Assembly (NCBI RefSeq): GCF_029869925.1
Contig: NZ_CP118605.1
Span: forward strand, 3,438,001 to 3,502,000
Reading direction: 5' to 3'
DNA length: 64,000 nucleotides
Source: Microbulbifer bruguierae
GTDB lineage: Bacteria > Pseudomonadota > Gammaproteobacteria > Pseudomonadales > Cellvibrionaceae
Positions within the stretch are counted from its first letter, which is position 1, and each line of letters opens with the position of its first letter. The translations under genes were made by a program, and so were the position numbers. This document shows positions 9,174 through 17,649 of this stretch, in pieces. The notes below the pieces were generated by a model. The model ran no database searches. It worked only from the letters and a program-made list of their open reading frames with translations, and was not told where the DNA came from.

Positions 9174-10346
9174 TCAGCGATATTTGTCCCGGTAGGCCCC
9201 GGGGGCGAGCCCGGTCCATTTTTTGAATGCGCGGTTGAAGGCGCTGGGTTCGGAAAAGCCCAGACGCTCAGCAATTTCCGCCACTGCGGTTTCCTGCTGT
9301 TTTAACTGGTACATGGCCATGTCCCGGCGCACTGAATCCTTGATGTCCTGCCAGCTGTTGCCCTCGTCCTTGAGACGCCGACGCAGGGTCTGGGGGGAAG
9401 TGAACAGGCGCTCGGCGACGTCGTCCAGGGACAGGTTTTCGATACTGTTGTCGCTGTGCAGCATGCGGCGGATGCGGCCGGTGAAGCTGTTGTCGGATTT
9501 GTATTGAGCCAGCAGGCACTCGGGCGCACGGGCGAGGAAATCGCTCAGCTGCTGGGCGTCGCGTACCAGTGGCATGTTCAGGTAGCGGGTGTTGAACACC
9601 AGGCTGGTTTCCTGCTGATGGAAGTAGTGTCGACAGGGAAACATATCGTTGTACTCCTCATCGTAATCCGGCGGCGGAAATGCCAGGTGAACCCGTTCCA
9701 GCAGAATGGTGCGATCGATCAGCCAGCTGAAATAACGCAGCCAGATGACCGCGAGAGATTCGACAAAGTTCTGGTTGGGCAGCTGCTTCTGGTTGCCGTG
9801 GTGGAAGATCAGCCGGGCTTCTTCGCCATCTTCCACAAGTTTGATATGCAGGTCGTCACTGACCATGGCCACAAAGCGCGCCGATCGCCGCAGGGCGCGG
9901 CGCAGGTTTGGGCTGGTGATGGTGGCGTGCCCCATCATCGCAAAGGTACCCGGCAGCCAGGGGCGCGTCAGGTAGCCACCAGATTCGTCTCCCAGCTGGT
10001 CCCACAGCAGGCGCAGCAGGCGCGCCAGCTGTTCGCGACCAATACGGGCGTCCCGGGAGAGCGTGGTTTGCGGGTCTATACCGGCATCCAGTAGCAGCCG
10101 GTCGCAGTCCACACCGGCGGCACGGGCGCCGGCGAGGTGGGCAAACACGGCTGCGGCCAGGATGCCGCGCTCGGCATACCCTCTGGAGGTCTGGTCGCGG
10201 GAGGTGTTGTCCATGACGGTACTGTTCCCGGAGGTATTGGCCCCGGAGGTACTGTCTCGAGGGGGTTGGTCATCGCTGGCAAAGGGGGTGTTTTCTGTCT
10301 CCACGGTCACGCTACCTGGCTCCGGTGTCAGTGATTGGGAGTGCAT
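9174..10346 (-). CDS. AraC-family transcriptional regulator with Arabinose_bd-type N-terminal domain
   Basis: 390 residues from ATG 10346. The longer frame up to 10511 would run into the start of the divergent gene and lacks family similarity. The N-terminal about 55 residues are a Ser/Thr/Asn-rich tail with no clear fold. Residues about 60-260 match the Arabinose_bd domain (PF12625) of OruR/ArgR-like regulators. The C-terminal 100 residues hold two helix-turn-helix motifs: SLDDVAERLFTSPQTLRRRL, then AVAEIAERLGFSEPSAFNRA, ending FKKWTGLAPGAYRDKY. It is divergent from the small winged-helix gene at 10474 across a region with a palindrome. The inducer is unknown. Confidence 0.88.
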   Translation of the reverse strand: MHSQSLTPEPGSVTVETENTPFASDDQPPRDSTSGANTSGNSTVMDNTSRDQTSRGYAERGILAAAVFAHLAGARAAGVDCDRLLLDAGIDPQTTLSRDARIGREQLARLLRLLWDQLGDESGGYLTRPWLPGTFAMMGHATITSPNLRRALRRSARFVAMVSDDLHIKLVEDGEEARLIFHHGNQKQLPNQNFVESLAVIWLRYFSWLIDRTILLERVHLAFPPPDYDEEYNDMFPCRHYFHQQETSLVFNTRYLNMPLVRDAQQLSDFLARAPECLLAQYKSDNSFTGRIRRMLHSDNSIENLSLDDVAERLFTSPQTLRRRLKDEGNSWQDIKDSVRRDMAMYQLKQQETAVAEIAERLGFSEPSAFNRAFKKWTGLAPGAYRDKYR

Positions 10347-10372
10347 TATTGTTACGCACCTGAAGCGGGGAT

Positions 10373-10390
10373 TATGCAAAAAGGTGCATA
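10373..10390. promoter_or_regulatory. Palindrome TATGCA-N6-TGCATA between divergent genes
   Basis: An 18-base inverted repeat with perfect 6-base arms lies 27 bases upstream of the AraC-type start and 84 bases upstream of the gene at 10474. A second overlapping repeat pairs GCACCT (10356-10361) with AGGTGC (10382-10387). It is a candidate operator for one of the two adjacent regulators; this is inference. Confidence 0.4.
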
Positions 10391-10473
10391 AAAAGTCCCG
10401 TATCGACGCGTCATGGGTTCGTTGTGTGCTACAAATGCTGCCATCGATCGTTTTCATTCCATAGAGAGGGAAT

Positions 10474-10809
10474 ATGGGCCTGGCTTCCAATACTGAACTC
10501 AACCCAACCATTTGCCGGCGCCTGCTGATCGCCTATCTGATCGAGCGGCTGCCGCGTCCGAACAATCCGGCGCTGGAGGAGGTTACCGGCTGGCCCCGGC
10601 GCACGATTCAGGACCTGATCGCCAAGGGGTTGCCGGGGCATGGCACCCGGGTGGAGTTTGTGCAGCAGGGGGTGCGCAATAACGACGGTTATTACACGCT
10701 GAAGGACTGGGGATCTATAGATGGCGGCTGGGTGCGGGCGCACCTGCAGGAAATTGCCGCCGTGCTGGAACTGGCGCCGGACAGAGTGCCGGCGCCGGAT
10801 GCGCGCTGA
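10474..10809 (+). CDS. Small putative winged helix-turn-helix protein
   Basis: 111 residues. The stretch LEEVTGWPRRTIQDLIAKGL looks like a helix-turn-helix recognition unit, followed by a beta-rich part (RVEFVQQGV, DGYYTLKDWG) that could be a wing. I do not recognise a named family. ATG 10474 follows AGAGAGGG closely. It is divergent from the AraC-type gene and convergent with the DUF4168-like gene, whose stop is only 3 bases away. A DNA-binding role is inference from fold impression only. Confidence 0.65.
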   Translation: MGLASNTELNPTICRRLLIAYLIERLPRPNNPALEEVTGWPRRTIQDLIAKGLPGHGTRVEFVQQGVRNNDGYYTLKDWGSIDGGWVRAHLQEIAAVLELAPDRVPAPDAR

Positions 10810-10812
10810 CGT

Positions 10813-11154
10813 TTATTGCGCGCCGGGCTCTTTCAGCAGGGCGTTGACTTTCTGCAGCAGCGCGGGATCTTTTTGCAGCGCGGAGGCAATACCCTGATAT
10901 TCCTCTTTGCTCAGCCCGGCTCCCTCGACGGCGGCCAGCATCTTGGACTGGGCCTCGACATTGATGGCTTCCGCTGCGGCGGCATCCTTTGCGGCCTTGA
11001 GCTGGGGCGCATATTCCTGGCTCAGGGTGACAATCGATCGGTAGGCATTGGCAAATTTCTGTAACTGTGCGTCACTCACGGCGCTTTCTGCGAATGCCGT
11101 GGAAGCGGCGAGAGCCAGTGCGAACAGGGCGGAAAGGATGGCGGTCGGCTTCAT
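10813..11154 (-). CDS. DUF4168-like secreted protein
   Basis: 113 residues from ATG 11154, chosen over the longer frame because GAGAGG lies 7 bases upstream and the first residues form a signal peptide (MKPTAILSALFALALAASTA ending AFAES). The mature part is helical and Ala/Gln-rich (LQKFANAYRSIVTLSQEY, GLSKEEYQGIASALQKDP), the pattern of DUF4168 proteins. It is probably periplasmic. No function is known for the family. Confidence 0.8.
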   Translation of the reverse strand: MKPTAILSALFALALAASTAFAESAVSDAQLQKFANAYRSIVTLSQEYAPQLKAAKDAAAAEAINVEAQSKMLAAVEGAGLSKEEYQGIASALQKDPALLQKVNALLKEPGAQ

Positions 11155-11346
11155 GAAGCACCTCTCTGTTACGGAGTAAAACGCATCTGTGCGGGAGTGC
11201 ACGCCCAGCGTTGTGTGAGGGCTACAGAGCCTTGGCATTTTTGCGCTAACAGCAAAGCACTGTCTGCAAAGGGTAGTTGGTATTGCAGCTGACCCGGGCG
11301 TTTAGCCGCCAGTGTGTGACGGCTGCCCGAAAAAGTTCCCTGGCGC

Positions 11347-11970
11347 TTAAAAAAGCCCGAGGAATTTTTTGCGCTTTTTGAGCGAAGCTTCGCAACTATT
11401 CAATTGCTGCTGGTAACTCTGTGCCCGACTGGAGACTTTGTGGGCCACGCCCTGTAGCCATTTTTTCTTGCGATAGGTGCGGCGGTTAAAGCCCCCCTGA
11501 CCCTCGTGGTACGCGAGGTACAGGTGGTAGGTGTCGTTGGGTTTGATGCTGCACTGGCGCTGGCTGGTGTTGTGATACCAGCCCACGAAGTCGATGGCAT
11601 CGGCGAAGTCGTCGCGGTCGGCACCGTAGTTGCTGGTGGCGCGCTCGTAACTGCGCCAGGTGATGCTGAGAGCCTGGGAATAGCCGTAGGCATCGGACGG
11701 ACGTGGGCCCGGAATGAACCACAGTATTTTGGTGCGCTCAGGCTTGGCGTCGTGCACAAAGCGGGACTCCTGGTGCAGGGTGGCCATCATGGTAGCGATG
11801 GGGGTGTTCCACTTGCGTGCGGACTTGGCCGCGTCGTGATACCAATCGTCCTTCTCGCGAAAGATTTCGCAGATATCGTCGGTGTTGCTGGGTGGTGTGG
11901 TGGCGCAGCCTGCCGCCAAAAGCGGCAGGGCGAGCAGCGCCAGTTTCAGTTTTTTATTTTTTTGCGTCAT
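11347..11970 (-). CDS. Lipoprotein with lytic-transglycosylase (SLT)-like domain
   Basis: 207 residues. An N-terminal lipobox LLAAGC places the lipidated cysteine at residue 22. The segment ATLHQESRFVHDA (Glu68) resembles the catalytic glutamate region of SLT/lysozyme-fold transglycosylases. YGYSQALSITWRSYE, then LAYHEGQGGFNRRTY, match later motifs of the fold. It would cleave glycan strands from the outer-membrane face. Its ATG lies 18 bases past the rpiA stop, so it is probably co-transcribed with rpiA. No close terminator is seen. Confidence 0.82.
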   Translation of the reverse strand: MTQKNKKLKLALLALPLLAAGCATTPPSNTDDICEIFREKDDWYHDAAKSARKWNTPIATMMATLHQESRFVHDAKPERTKILWFIPGPRPSDAYGYSQALSITWRSYERATSNYGADRDDFADAIDFVGWYHNTSQRQCSIKPNDTYHLYLAYHEGQGGFNRRTYRKKKWLQGVAHKVSSRAQSYQQQLNSCEASLKKRKKFLGLF

Positions 11971-11988
11971 CGGCTCGGTAATTCAGTT

Positions 11989-12678
11989 TTAGATTTTCGA
12001 CGTAATGGTCTTGACCCCCTCGGCAGTACCGAGCAGCAGGATATCCGCCGGTCGCGCCGCGAACAGGCCATTGGTTACCACGCCGGTGATATTGTTGATG
12101 GCGTCTTCCAGCTCCAGGGGTTTGGCGATCTGCATATTGTGCACGTCGAGGATGACATTGCCATTGTCGGTCGTCACGCCTTCCCGGTATACCGGGTCTC
12201 CGCCCAGTTTGACCAGTTCCCGGGCTACATAGGAACGGGCCATGGGGATAACTTCCACCGGCAGCGGAAAATCGCCCAGCACGGGCACCCACTTGCTCTC
12301 ATCGGCGATGCAGACAAACTCGTCGGAGCAGGCTGCCACGATCTTTTCCCGGGTCAGGGCTGCGCCGCCCCCCTTGATCAATTGCAGCAGCGGATTGGTT
12401 TCATCGGCGCCGTCGACGTAGACACGGATGCTGTCTACCGCGTTCAGGTCGTAAACCGGAATGCCGTGGGACTTGAGACGCTCAGCAGAGGCCTCCGAGC
12501 TGGCGACAGCGCCGTCGAACAGGCCTTTCTTCTCCGCCAGAAAATCGATGAAGTGATTGGCGGTAGAGCCGGTGCCGACACCGACGATAGTGTCTGACTC
12601 CAGCATGGGGGTGATGTATTCGACCGCCGCGCGGGCGACGTCCTGCTTGAGCTGATCCTGATTGATAGGCTGATTCAT
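11989..12678 (-). CDS. rpiA: Ribose-5-phosphate isomerase A
   Basis: Interconverts ribose-5-phosphate and ribulose-5-phosphate in the pentose phosphate pathway. 229 residues from ATG 12678; the longer frame starts at a TTG and adds eight residues not found in the family. Motifs [14 protein letters not shown] (phosphate loop), [10 protein letters not shown] (catalytic acids) and [14 protein letters not shown] (catalytic lysine and glutamate) are all present. It is divergent from ilvA, the order also known in Pseudomonas. Confidence 0.96.
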   Translation of the reverse strand: MNQPINQDQLKQDVARAAVEYITPMLESDTIVGVGTGSTANHFIDFLAEKKGLFDGAVASSEASAERLKSHGIPVYDLNAVDSIRVYVDGADETNPLLQLIKGGGAALTREKIVAACSDEFVCIADESKWVPVLGDFPLPVEVIPMARSYVARELVKLGGDPVYREGVTTDNGNVILDVHNMQIAKPLELEDAINNITGVVTNGLFAARPADILLLGTAEGVKTITSKI

Positions 12679-12828
12679 TGGGGGATTTGCGTCCTTGTGC
12701 AATTTTTGCCATCAAAATGCCCGCTTCTGAATATTTTTGCGCGCAAAAGTGGCGTTCGGGTGGCTTTGCTGCTGCGCAGCGATTAGACTGGCGGGCTCGT
12801 AAACATCTACCGGCTGCTGATTTCCGTC

Positions 12829-14358
12829 ATGCCCAAGTCCTATATCAAGCGCATTTTAGACGCGCGTATTTATGATGTCGCCACCGAAACACCGCTGGAT
12901 CCCATGCGCCAGCTGTCTCACCGCCTTGGCAACCGTATTTTGCTGAAGCGCGAAGACCTGCAGCCGGTGTTCTCGTTCAAGATTCGCGGTGCCTACAACA
13001 AGCTGCTGCAGCTGCCTGCGGAGCAACGCGCCAAGGGTGTTATCTGTGCTTCTGCGGGTAATCACGCCCAGGGCCTGGCGCTGGGTGCCCAGCGGCTGGG
13101 CGTGCGCGCGACCATTGTGATGCCCTCCACCACCCCGGCGATCAAGGTCAATGCGGTGCGCATGCGTGGCGCGGAAGTCGTACTGTACGGCGATACCTTT
13201 GACGAAGCGGCGGCGCGGGCCAGAGAACTGGTGGAAGAGCGCGGCTTGGTGTTTATCCACCCGTACGACGATCCCGATGTAATTGCCGGCCAGGGCACGG
13301 TGGCGATGGAGCTGCTGCGTCAGCATCCGGGGAATCTGGATGCGGTATTTATTCCCGTGGGGGGCGGTGGCCTCGCCGCGGGTATGGCCGCGTATATCAA
13401 GTATGTGCGCCCGGAGATCAAGGTCTACGCGGTGGAGCCGGAAGATGCCGCCTGCCTGAAGCTGGCCATGGACGATGGCAACCGCGCGCGGCGCCTGCCC
13501 CAGGTGGGCCTGTTTGCCGATGGTGTTGCGGTGGCCCAGATCGGTGAGGAAACCTACCGGGTACTGCGGGAAACCATCGATGGAGTGATCACCGTGACCA
13601 CGGATGAGATCTGTGCGGCGATCAAGGATATCTTTGAAGACACCCGCTCTATCGCCGAGCCCGCCGGCGCCGTGGGGCTGGCGGGACTGAAGAAATATGT
13701 GGATGAGAGTGGCTGTGAAAATGCCGCCCTGGCCACCGTCTGCAGCGGTGCCAACACCAACTTCGACCGCCTGCGCTATATCAGCGAGCGCACCGAAATC
13801 GGCGAGAAGCGGGAAGCGGTGCTGGCGGTAACCATCCCGGAAAAAGCCGGCAGCTATCTGCAGTTCTGCCGGGATCTGGGCGATCGCTCCATCACCGAAT
13901 TCAACTACCGGTTTGCTGGCGGCGGCGCCGGTGGTGATGCACATATCTTTGTTGGAATCCAGGTGACCACCGATTCCGATCGCCAGCAGCTGGTGGCGCG
14001 TCTGCGCGAGCAGGGCTACCAGGTCGAGGACTTCACCGAGAATGAAATGGCAAAACTGCATATCCGCCATTTAGTCGGAGGGCGTGCGCCGGATCTCGAG
14101 AGTGAAGTGGTCTACCGGTTTGAATTTCCCGAGCGCCCGGGTGCCCTGCGCAACTTCCTTGAGCAGCTCGCCGGGCGCTGGAACATTACCCTGTTCCACT
14201 ATCGCAACCACGGTGCGGCTTACGGACGGGTGCTGGTGGGGCTGGAAGTGACTGCGGCGGAGCGCCCGGCGCTGAATGCGCTGCTCGAGCAGCTGCACTA
14301 CCCCTTCTGGGATGAAACCGGGAACCCGGCCTACCGTCTGTTCCTGTCACGGGGCTAG
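12829..14358 (+). CDS. ilvA: Threonine ammonia-lyase, biosynthetic
   Basis: Converts threonine to 2-oxobutanoate, the first step of isoleucine synthesis. 509 residues. The PLP lysine is Lys51 in SFKIRGAYNK, the PLP phosphate loop is GGGGLAAG, and SAGNHAQG is intact. Two C-terminal ACT-like regulatory domains (about 325-410 and 420-505, each starting near EKAGSYLQFCRDL and ERPGALRNFLEQL) indicate the isoleucine-inhibited biosynthetic form rather than the short catabolic one. ilvD lies about 37 kb away and other ilv genes are not in the window. Confidence 0.97.
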   Translation: MPKSYIKRILDARIYDVATETPLDPMRQLSHRLGNRILLKREDLQPVFSFKIRGAYNKLLQLPAEQRAKGVICASAGNHAQGLALGAQRLGVRATIVMPSTTPAIKVNAVRMRGAEVVLYGDTFDEAAARARELVEERGLVFIHPYDDPDVIAGQGTVAMELLRQHPGNLDAVFIPVGGGGLAAGMAAYIKYVRPEIKVYAVEPEDAACLKLAMDDGNRARRLPQVGLFADGVAVAQIGEETYRVLRETIDGVITVTTDEICAAIKDIFEDTRSIAEPAGAVGLAGLKKYVDESGCENAALATVCSGANTNFDRLRYISERTEIGEKREAVLAVTIPEKAGSYLQFCRDLGDRSITEFNYRFAGGGAGGDAHIFVGIQVTTDSDRQQLVARLREQGYQVEDFTENEMAKLHIRHLVGGRAPDLESEVVYRFEFPERPGALRNFLEQLAGRWNITLFHYRNHGAAYGRVLVGLEVTAAERPALNALLEQLHYPFWDETGNPAYRLFLSRG

Positions 14359-14728
14359 CCCCCCGGGACGGGGCACCCAATTCGTGATCTGGTCGTTAGA
14401 TTTTGCGGCGAGTAGTTCAGTCTCGAAGATCTGTCGAACTTGCATTTCGCAAAATGTGAGGGTTTTCTCAAAAAAAATTGCTTGACGGGTTACTATTTGG
14501 CCACTGATCGAGTATCTTTTGATCGGTGTTTTGGCCCTATTGGGCCAGTTGGAAACGGGCTGAAAGCAGGTTTTACCCTGTCTGAAGTGGCAAGCTGAAG
14601 GGGAAGTATTTTCCCCGGCAGTGGAACTTTCACGCTGTACCGGGTCCAACTCACCGCTGGCGGCGAAGATCGTCAGTCGATAAAGAATACGAAAACAACA
14701 AGAAGTTTGATCTTACAGGATGGTCCCC
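14359..14728 (+). other. 370-base gene-free stretch with three hairpins; possible structured leader or small RNA
   Basis: Between ilvA and the 48-residue peptide gene. Three stem-loops follow one another on the plus strand: CACTGATC/GATCGGTG (14502-14528, 8 pairs with one G-U), TGGCCC/GGGCCA (14532-14547, 4-base loop) and GGGGAA/TTCCCC (14600-14616). A weak -10 match TACTAT at 14491-14496 would start transcription near the first hairpin, but no convincing -35 goes with it. I recognise no known riboswitch or RNA family. Confidence 0.35.
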
Positions 14729-14875
14729 ATGAAACCCGACGCACTGACACTCGCTGTAGTTGTCTTTGTTGCGGGCGTACTGCTGAGTAGCTCCGGCTTG
14801 ACCGAGGTTTTTTCTTCCGACCAGGAACAGGAAGAAGCCCCGGCAGCCCTGCAGCAGGGAGTGGTCACTCGCTGA
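14729..14875 (+). CDS. 48-residue single-span membrane peptide
   Basis: ATG 14729 follows ACAGGA at suitable spacing. The product begins MKPDALTLAVVVFVAGVLLS (one hydrophobic helix, residues 5-21), then SSGLTEVFSS and an acidic, Gln/Ala-rich tail DQEQEEAPAALQQ. A rho-independent terminator lies 52 bases after the stop, and a 370-base leader lies upstream. I do not recognise a family. Size, ribosome-binding site, single helix and terminator make it a credible small protein gene. Confidence 0.62.
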   Translation: MKPDALTLAVVVFVAGVLLSSSGLTEVFSSDQEQEEAPAALQQGVVTR

Positions 14876-14927
14876 TCCCTCCAGCCACTTCAGGTGGTTG
14901 TGTTGCGCCCGTAGGCAGAATGCCAAC

Positions 14928-14963
14928 AAAAAAGCCGAACTCTTTACCGGGTTCGGCTTTTTT
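14928..14963. terminator. Bidirectional rho-independent terminator
   Basis: Stem AAAAAAGCCGAAC / GTTCGGCTTTTTT with a 10-base loop, between the convergent small-peptide gene (+) and ygfA (-). Confidence 0.92.
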
Positions 14964-14998
14964 GTGCCTGTTGGTTGGCGTTTACTTTTTTGGGGGTA

Positions 14999-15643
14999 TC
15001 AACCACCGTGACGGCAGCGGTACAGCCGCTGATCCGTTGCCACCAGTGTCAATGGTATATCCCAGCTCTCTACCGGTAGCCGCTCCACACACTGTAGCTG
15101 GTGGGCGATCCCCAGCAGTTGCGGTTTGCTGCCGGGGCGCAGTCGTTTGAAGGCGAAACTGCGGTCGTAATAGCCGCCACCCATACCGAGGCGGGCGCCA
15201 CTGGGATCGAACGCCACCAGAGGCAGCAATACCAGGTCCAGCTTGTGTGGATCCCGGGCCTCGCTGCGCCCGATCACCGGCTCGGGAATCCCATAGCGAT
15301 TGCGATAGCGCAGGGTGGCGCCGGGCCAGTGCAGAAAGGTCATGGTGGCGCGGGCCGGGCGGGGCAGGGCGGGCAGGTAAAAGCGCTTGTTGGGGAATCG
15401 CTCCAGCAGCGGCCGCGGGTCAATCTCTCCATCCATCGGCCAGTAGATGCCGATATGCCGTGCCCGCTTCAATTCCGGGCAGCGCGCAAGGCGCGCGCAC
15501 AATCGCAGGCTGGCATGGCGTTGCTGAAAGCTACTCAGTGCTCGTCGCACGGCGCGAATTTTGCGGCGCAGTTGTGTCTTGTATTGTGGGCCAACTGGCC
15601 TGGCGTCATTGGTTTTTTCGATGGAGGCTGGATTCGCGGGCAT
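14999..15643 (-). CDS. ygfA: 5-formyltetrahydrofolate cyclo-ligase
   Basis: ATP-dependent conversion of 5-formyl-THF to 5,10-methenyl-THF in one-carbon metabolism. I start it at ATG 15643 (214 residues), because the longer frame from 15736 would be read through the 3' arm of 6S RNA and adds non-conserved residues. The family signature GARLGMGGGYYDRSF and the basic N-terminal YKTQLRRKIRAVRRAL are present. It lies directly downstream of 6S RNA and zapA on the same strand, as in Enterobacteria and Pseudomonas, and is probably co-transcribed with 6S RNA. Confidence 0.95.
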   Translation of the reverse strand: MPANPASIEKTNDARPVGPQYKTQLRRKIRAVRRALSSFQQRHASLRLCARLARCPELKRARHIGIYWPMDGEIDPRPLLERFPNKRFYLPALPRPARATMTFLHWPGATLRYRNRYGIPEPVIGRSEARDPHKLDLVLLPLVAFDPSGARLGMGGGYYDRSFAFKRLRPGSKPQLLGIAHQLQCVERLPVESWDIPLTLVATDQRLYRCRHGG

Positions 15644-15708
15644 CGGCAGTGCCTGGCGTAGGGCGACGGTGCAGGCGGTCACTGCAAGGCGCACAGGGAA
15701 GGAAATAA

Positions 15709-15886
15709 GGTGCCCCGAAGATGCGGCTGATGACATAGCCTTGAACCGTAAGGCTCAAGGTGGCGGCTTCCGGAATGTATTAGGCTTTCCGCTACGGGGC
15801 GGACTTGCGCACCAACACCCGCTGGAAACCTCCAGGGTGGAATTATCGGCTCGAGGACATAGTCAACTGGCCAACACTTCAGGGCG
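15709..15886 (-). ncRNA. ssrS: 6S RNA
   Basis: Located between zapA and ygfA, the conserved place of ssrS in gammaproteobacteria. Read on the minus strand, the closing stem pairs GCCCTGAAG (15877-15885 region) with CTTCGGGGC (15712-15720 complement). Characteristic internal pieces include TCGAGCCGATA (compare GAGCCGATATTTC in E. coli), GGTTGGTG-like GTGTTGGTGCGCAAG, and the arm ACCTTGAGCC-TTAC-GGTTCAAGGC. Ends were set from the -10 box and the closing stem and are good to a few bases. The RNA binds sigma-70 RNA polymerase in stationary phase. Length about 178 is normal. Confidence 0.92.
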
Positions 15887-15892
15887 AGAGAG

Positions 15893-15898
15893 ATTATA
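15893..15898 (-). promoter_or_regulatory. -10 box of 6S RNA
   Basis: A perfect TATAAT on the minus strand lies 6-7 bases before the expected 5' end of 6S RNA. No good -35 match is seen at 16-18 bases spacing. Confidence 0.75.
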
Positions 15899-16001
15899 CC
15901 TCTTGAGAACAATCTTGGCTAAACGCACTTTTCAGCAAAAAAGAGCTTTTTAACGATAGTCAAGTGCGCAGGGCGAATGCGGAAGAGGATGGCCGGAATT
16001 C

Positions 16002-16313
16002 TTAGAGGTTATCGAACTTGCTGAGAGCAGCCTGAACTTTTTCGTGCAGGCGGTCGAGCATCTGCTCTTCCACCGGCTGGCGCGCCAACTCTGCCTTGGC
16101 CTGAATCAGTTCGTGGGCGATATTAAGTGCAGCCATTACCGCGATACGCTCGGCGCCGATTACGGAGCCACTATTGCGGATTTTGGCCATGCGTTCGTTG
16201 AGCAGCTTGGCGGAGGCCTGCAGTCCAGCCTGTTCGTTCTCAGAGCAGGCAACGCGATACTCTTTGTCCAGAATCGTTACGGCTACGGCAAAATTGTTGG
16301 ATTTGCTGCTCAT
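16002..16313 (-). CDS. zapA: Cell division protein ZapA
   Basis: 103 residues; stabilises FtsZ bundles at the Z-ring. The N-terminal VAVTILDKEYRVACSENEQA and the helical IAVMAALNIAHELIQAKAEL match the ZapA family. Its ATG overlaps the stop of the upstream gene by one base (TGATG), implying translational coupling. 6S RNA follows about 115 bases downstream. Confidence 0.95.
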   Translation of the reverse strand: MSSKSNNFAVAVTILDKEYRVACSENEQAGLQASAKLLNERMAKIRNSGSVIGAERIAVMAALNIAHELIQAKAELARQPVEEQMLDRLHEKVQAALSKFDNL

Positions 16314-16516
16314 CAGTTTTCTTGGTTCAGGCCTTTCAGACGGCTGATCATGTTTTCAACCCGACCGCGAGCCACTTCGTTGTTTTTGATCAGGCGCTGG
16401 CGTTCCTGCTGCCACTGGCTTTCCTGCTCACGCAGCGCGCGGTGGTCTGCAGCCAGTTGCTGGTACTGCTGGATCAGCGAGTCCAGCTTGTGTTCTAACG
16501 CCTGTAGTTTGTCCAT
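16313..16516 (-). CDS. TIGR02449-type small coiled-coil protein (ZapB-like)
   Basis: 67 residues, almost entirely a coiled coil (LEHKLDSLIQQYQQLAADHR, then REQESQWQQERQRLI), ending NMISRLKGLNQEN. This is the TIGR02449 family found just upstream of zapA in many gammaproteobacteria, and it resembles ZapB. The stop codon overlaps the zapA start. A role in division with ZapA is inferred from this coupling. Confidence 0.9.
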   Translation of the reverse strand: MDKLQALEHKLDSLIQQYQQLAADHRALREQESQWQQERQRLIKNNEVARGRVENMISRLKGLNQEN

Positions 16517-17002
16517 ATATCCTGCGTATTCGGTGCGCTGCCTACCCCGTGGCCGGTCAGTGTCGACCGGTAGCGGTTGCCGTGAGCGCTGGTTCCATTG
16601 TGCGCGCTATTCTTATTCGCTCACTGGTCCCGCACTCTAACCGTGACTTTTCCCTGCGGTTTGATTCGTCCAGCCGTTTATCCAGGCGGTTGGACACTGG
16701 CAACAAAAAGTCCGGGGCCACGACTGCGGGCGCCGGGGGATTCCGCTACTATATTGCCGGTGTATTGGGGGGTCAATTACCCCTTGCCGGAACAATGAAC
16801 TGGCACGGGTAACTTCGCCGGTTCGATGGGGTAATCGCTTATTCGATCCCCTTGCGCGGGGCGCTTTTCCCGCAAAAATAGTTTTGATCAAAATGTCGGC
16901 AGTATGTTGACCGCTGTTTGCAGAGACGGGCTTTAAGAGCGGGGTCGGTTTCAGGCGCTCGTAGCGCATATCTGCAACAGTCCCGCCGCCGAAGGAGTCG
17001 TT
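16517..17002. other. 486-base divergent intergenic region
   Basis: Separates the zapA operon (-) from the ygfB operon (+), so it must hold both promoters. I see a perfect palindrome TTTTGATCAAAA at 16882-16893. A weak promoter-like pair TTGACC (16907-16912) and TTTAAG (16932-16937) has too long a spacer (19). The short open frames inside have no start signal or recognisable product. Confidence 0.4.
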
Positions 17003-17632
17003 ATGTCCTCAGCAAAAATTTCGTTCGACAACCTCGCCAACCAGATTGTGGCTGCGGGAGGGCATATTGGGCCAAGCGAACTGCATGGCTTTATCTGCGG
17101 TTTACTGGCCACCGGCGAACGCCCGGATAAATCCCGCTGGCAGAAGGAACTCGCCGAGTTCCTCGATCTGGACGCGGTGCCTGCAGACCTTGCGCGAGAT
17201 GCGCAGAACCTGGTGCAGGACAGCCTGACGGAGCTTTCCGATAGCGATTTTTCTTTCCAGTTACTCCTCAGCTCCAGCGACGACCTGGCCGAGCGCGGGC
17301 AAACTCTGTGCCTGTGGTGTGCCGGATTTCTGCACGGATTTGGCATCGGCAAATTTTCCGCGGAACTCTTGCCTACCAGTAGCGAGGCATTAAAGGATAT
17401 TGCAGAAATTGCCCAGCTGGATGCCAGCGCCATGGAAAGTGACGCGGAGCAGGAACGCCAGCTGTTCGAAGTGCAGGAGTATGTGCGTATGGCAGCCTTG
17501 AATGTGTTTGTCGAGTGCAATGCTGGGCAGCAGGCCAAAGAAGCTGCCGGCAGCGCGCGCAAGCATGACGGGGACAGCGATGGCGCGGGCGGTGGCGAAA
17601 ATGGAAAGCCCGATGGTCCCACGGTGCATTAA
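17003..17632 (+). CDS. ygfB: UPF0149 family protein YgfB
   Basis: 209 residues, with AAGGAG 7 bases before the ATG. The start of the domain SELHGFICGLLATGE and the later LCLWCAGFLHGFGIG are the family hallmarks. In Pseudomonas aeruginosa YgfB modulates the ampDh3 regulator and thereby beta-lactam tolerance; transfer of that role here is inference. A charged Gly/Asp-rich C-terminal tail of about 30 residues is extra. It is the first gene of the ygfB-pepP-ubiH-ubiI run. Confidence 0.93.
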   Translation: MSSAKISFDNLANQIVAAGGHIGPSELHGFICGLLATGERPDKSRWQKELAEFLDLDAVPADLARDAQNLVQDSLTELSDSDFSFQLLLSSSDDLAERGQTLCLWCAGFLHGFGIGKFSAELLPTSSEALKDIAEIAQLDASAMESDAEQERQLFEVQEYVRMAALNVFVECNAGQQAKEAAGSARKHDGDSDGAGGGENGKPDGPTVH

Positions 17633-17649
17633 GTCAGTGACCTGAATTG

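Noticed and set aside
12856..14070. 404-residue frame opposite ilvA
   Set aside because: Shadow; ilvA is complete with its PLP lysine and regulatory domains.
15561..15953. 130-residue plus-strand frame over the ygfA/6S region
   Set aside because: Covers the ygfA N-terminus and 6S RNA in antisense; no ribosome-binding site or family.
16549..16812. 87-residue frame in the zapA-ygfB gap
   Set aside because: Lies in a promoter region, lacks a start signal and looks like random high-GC translation.
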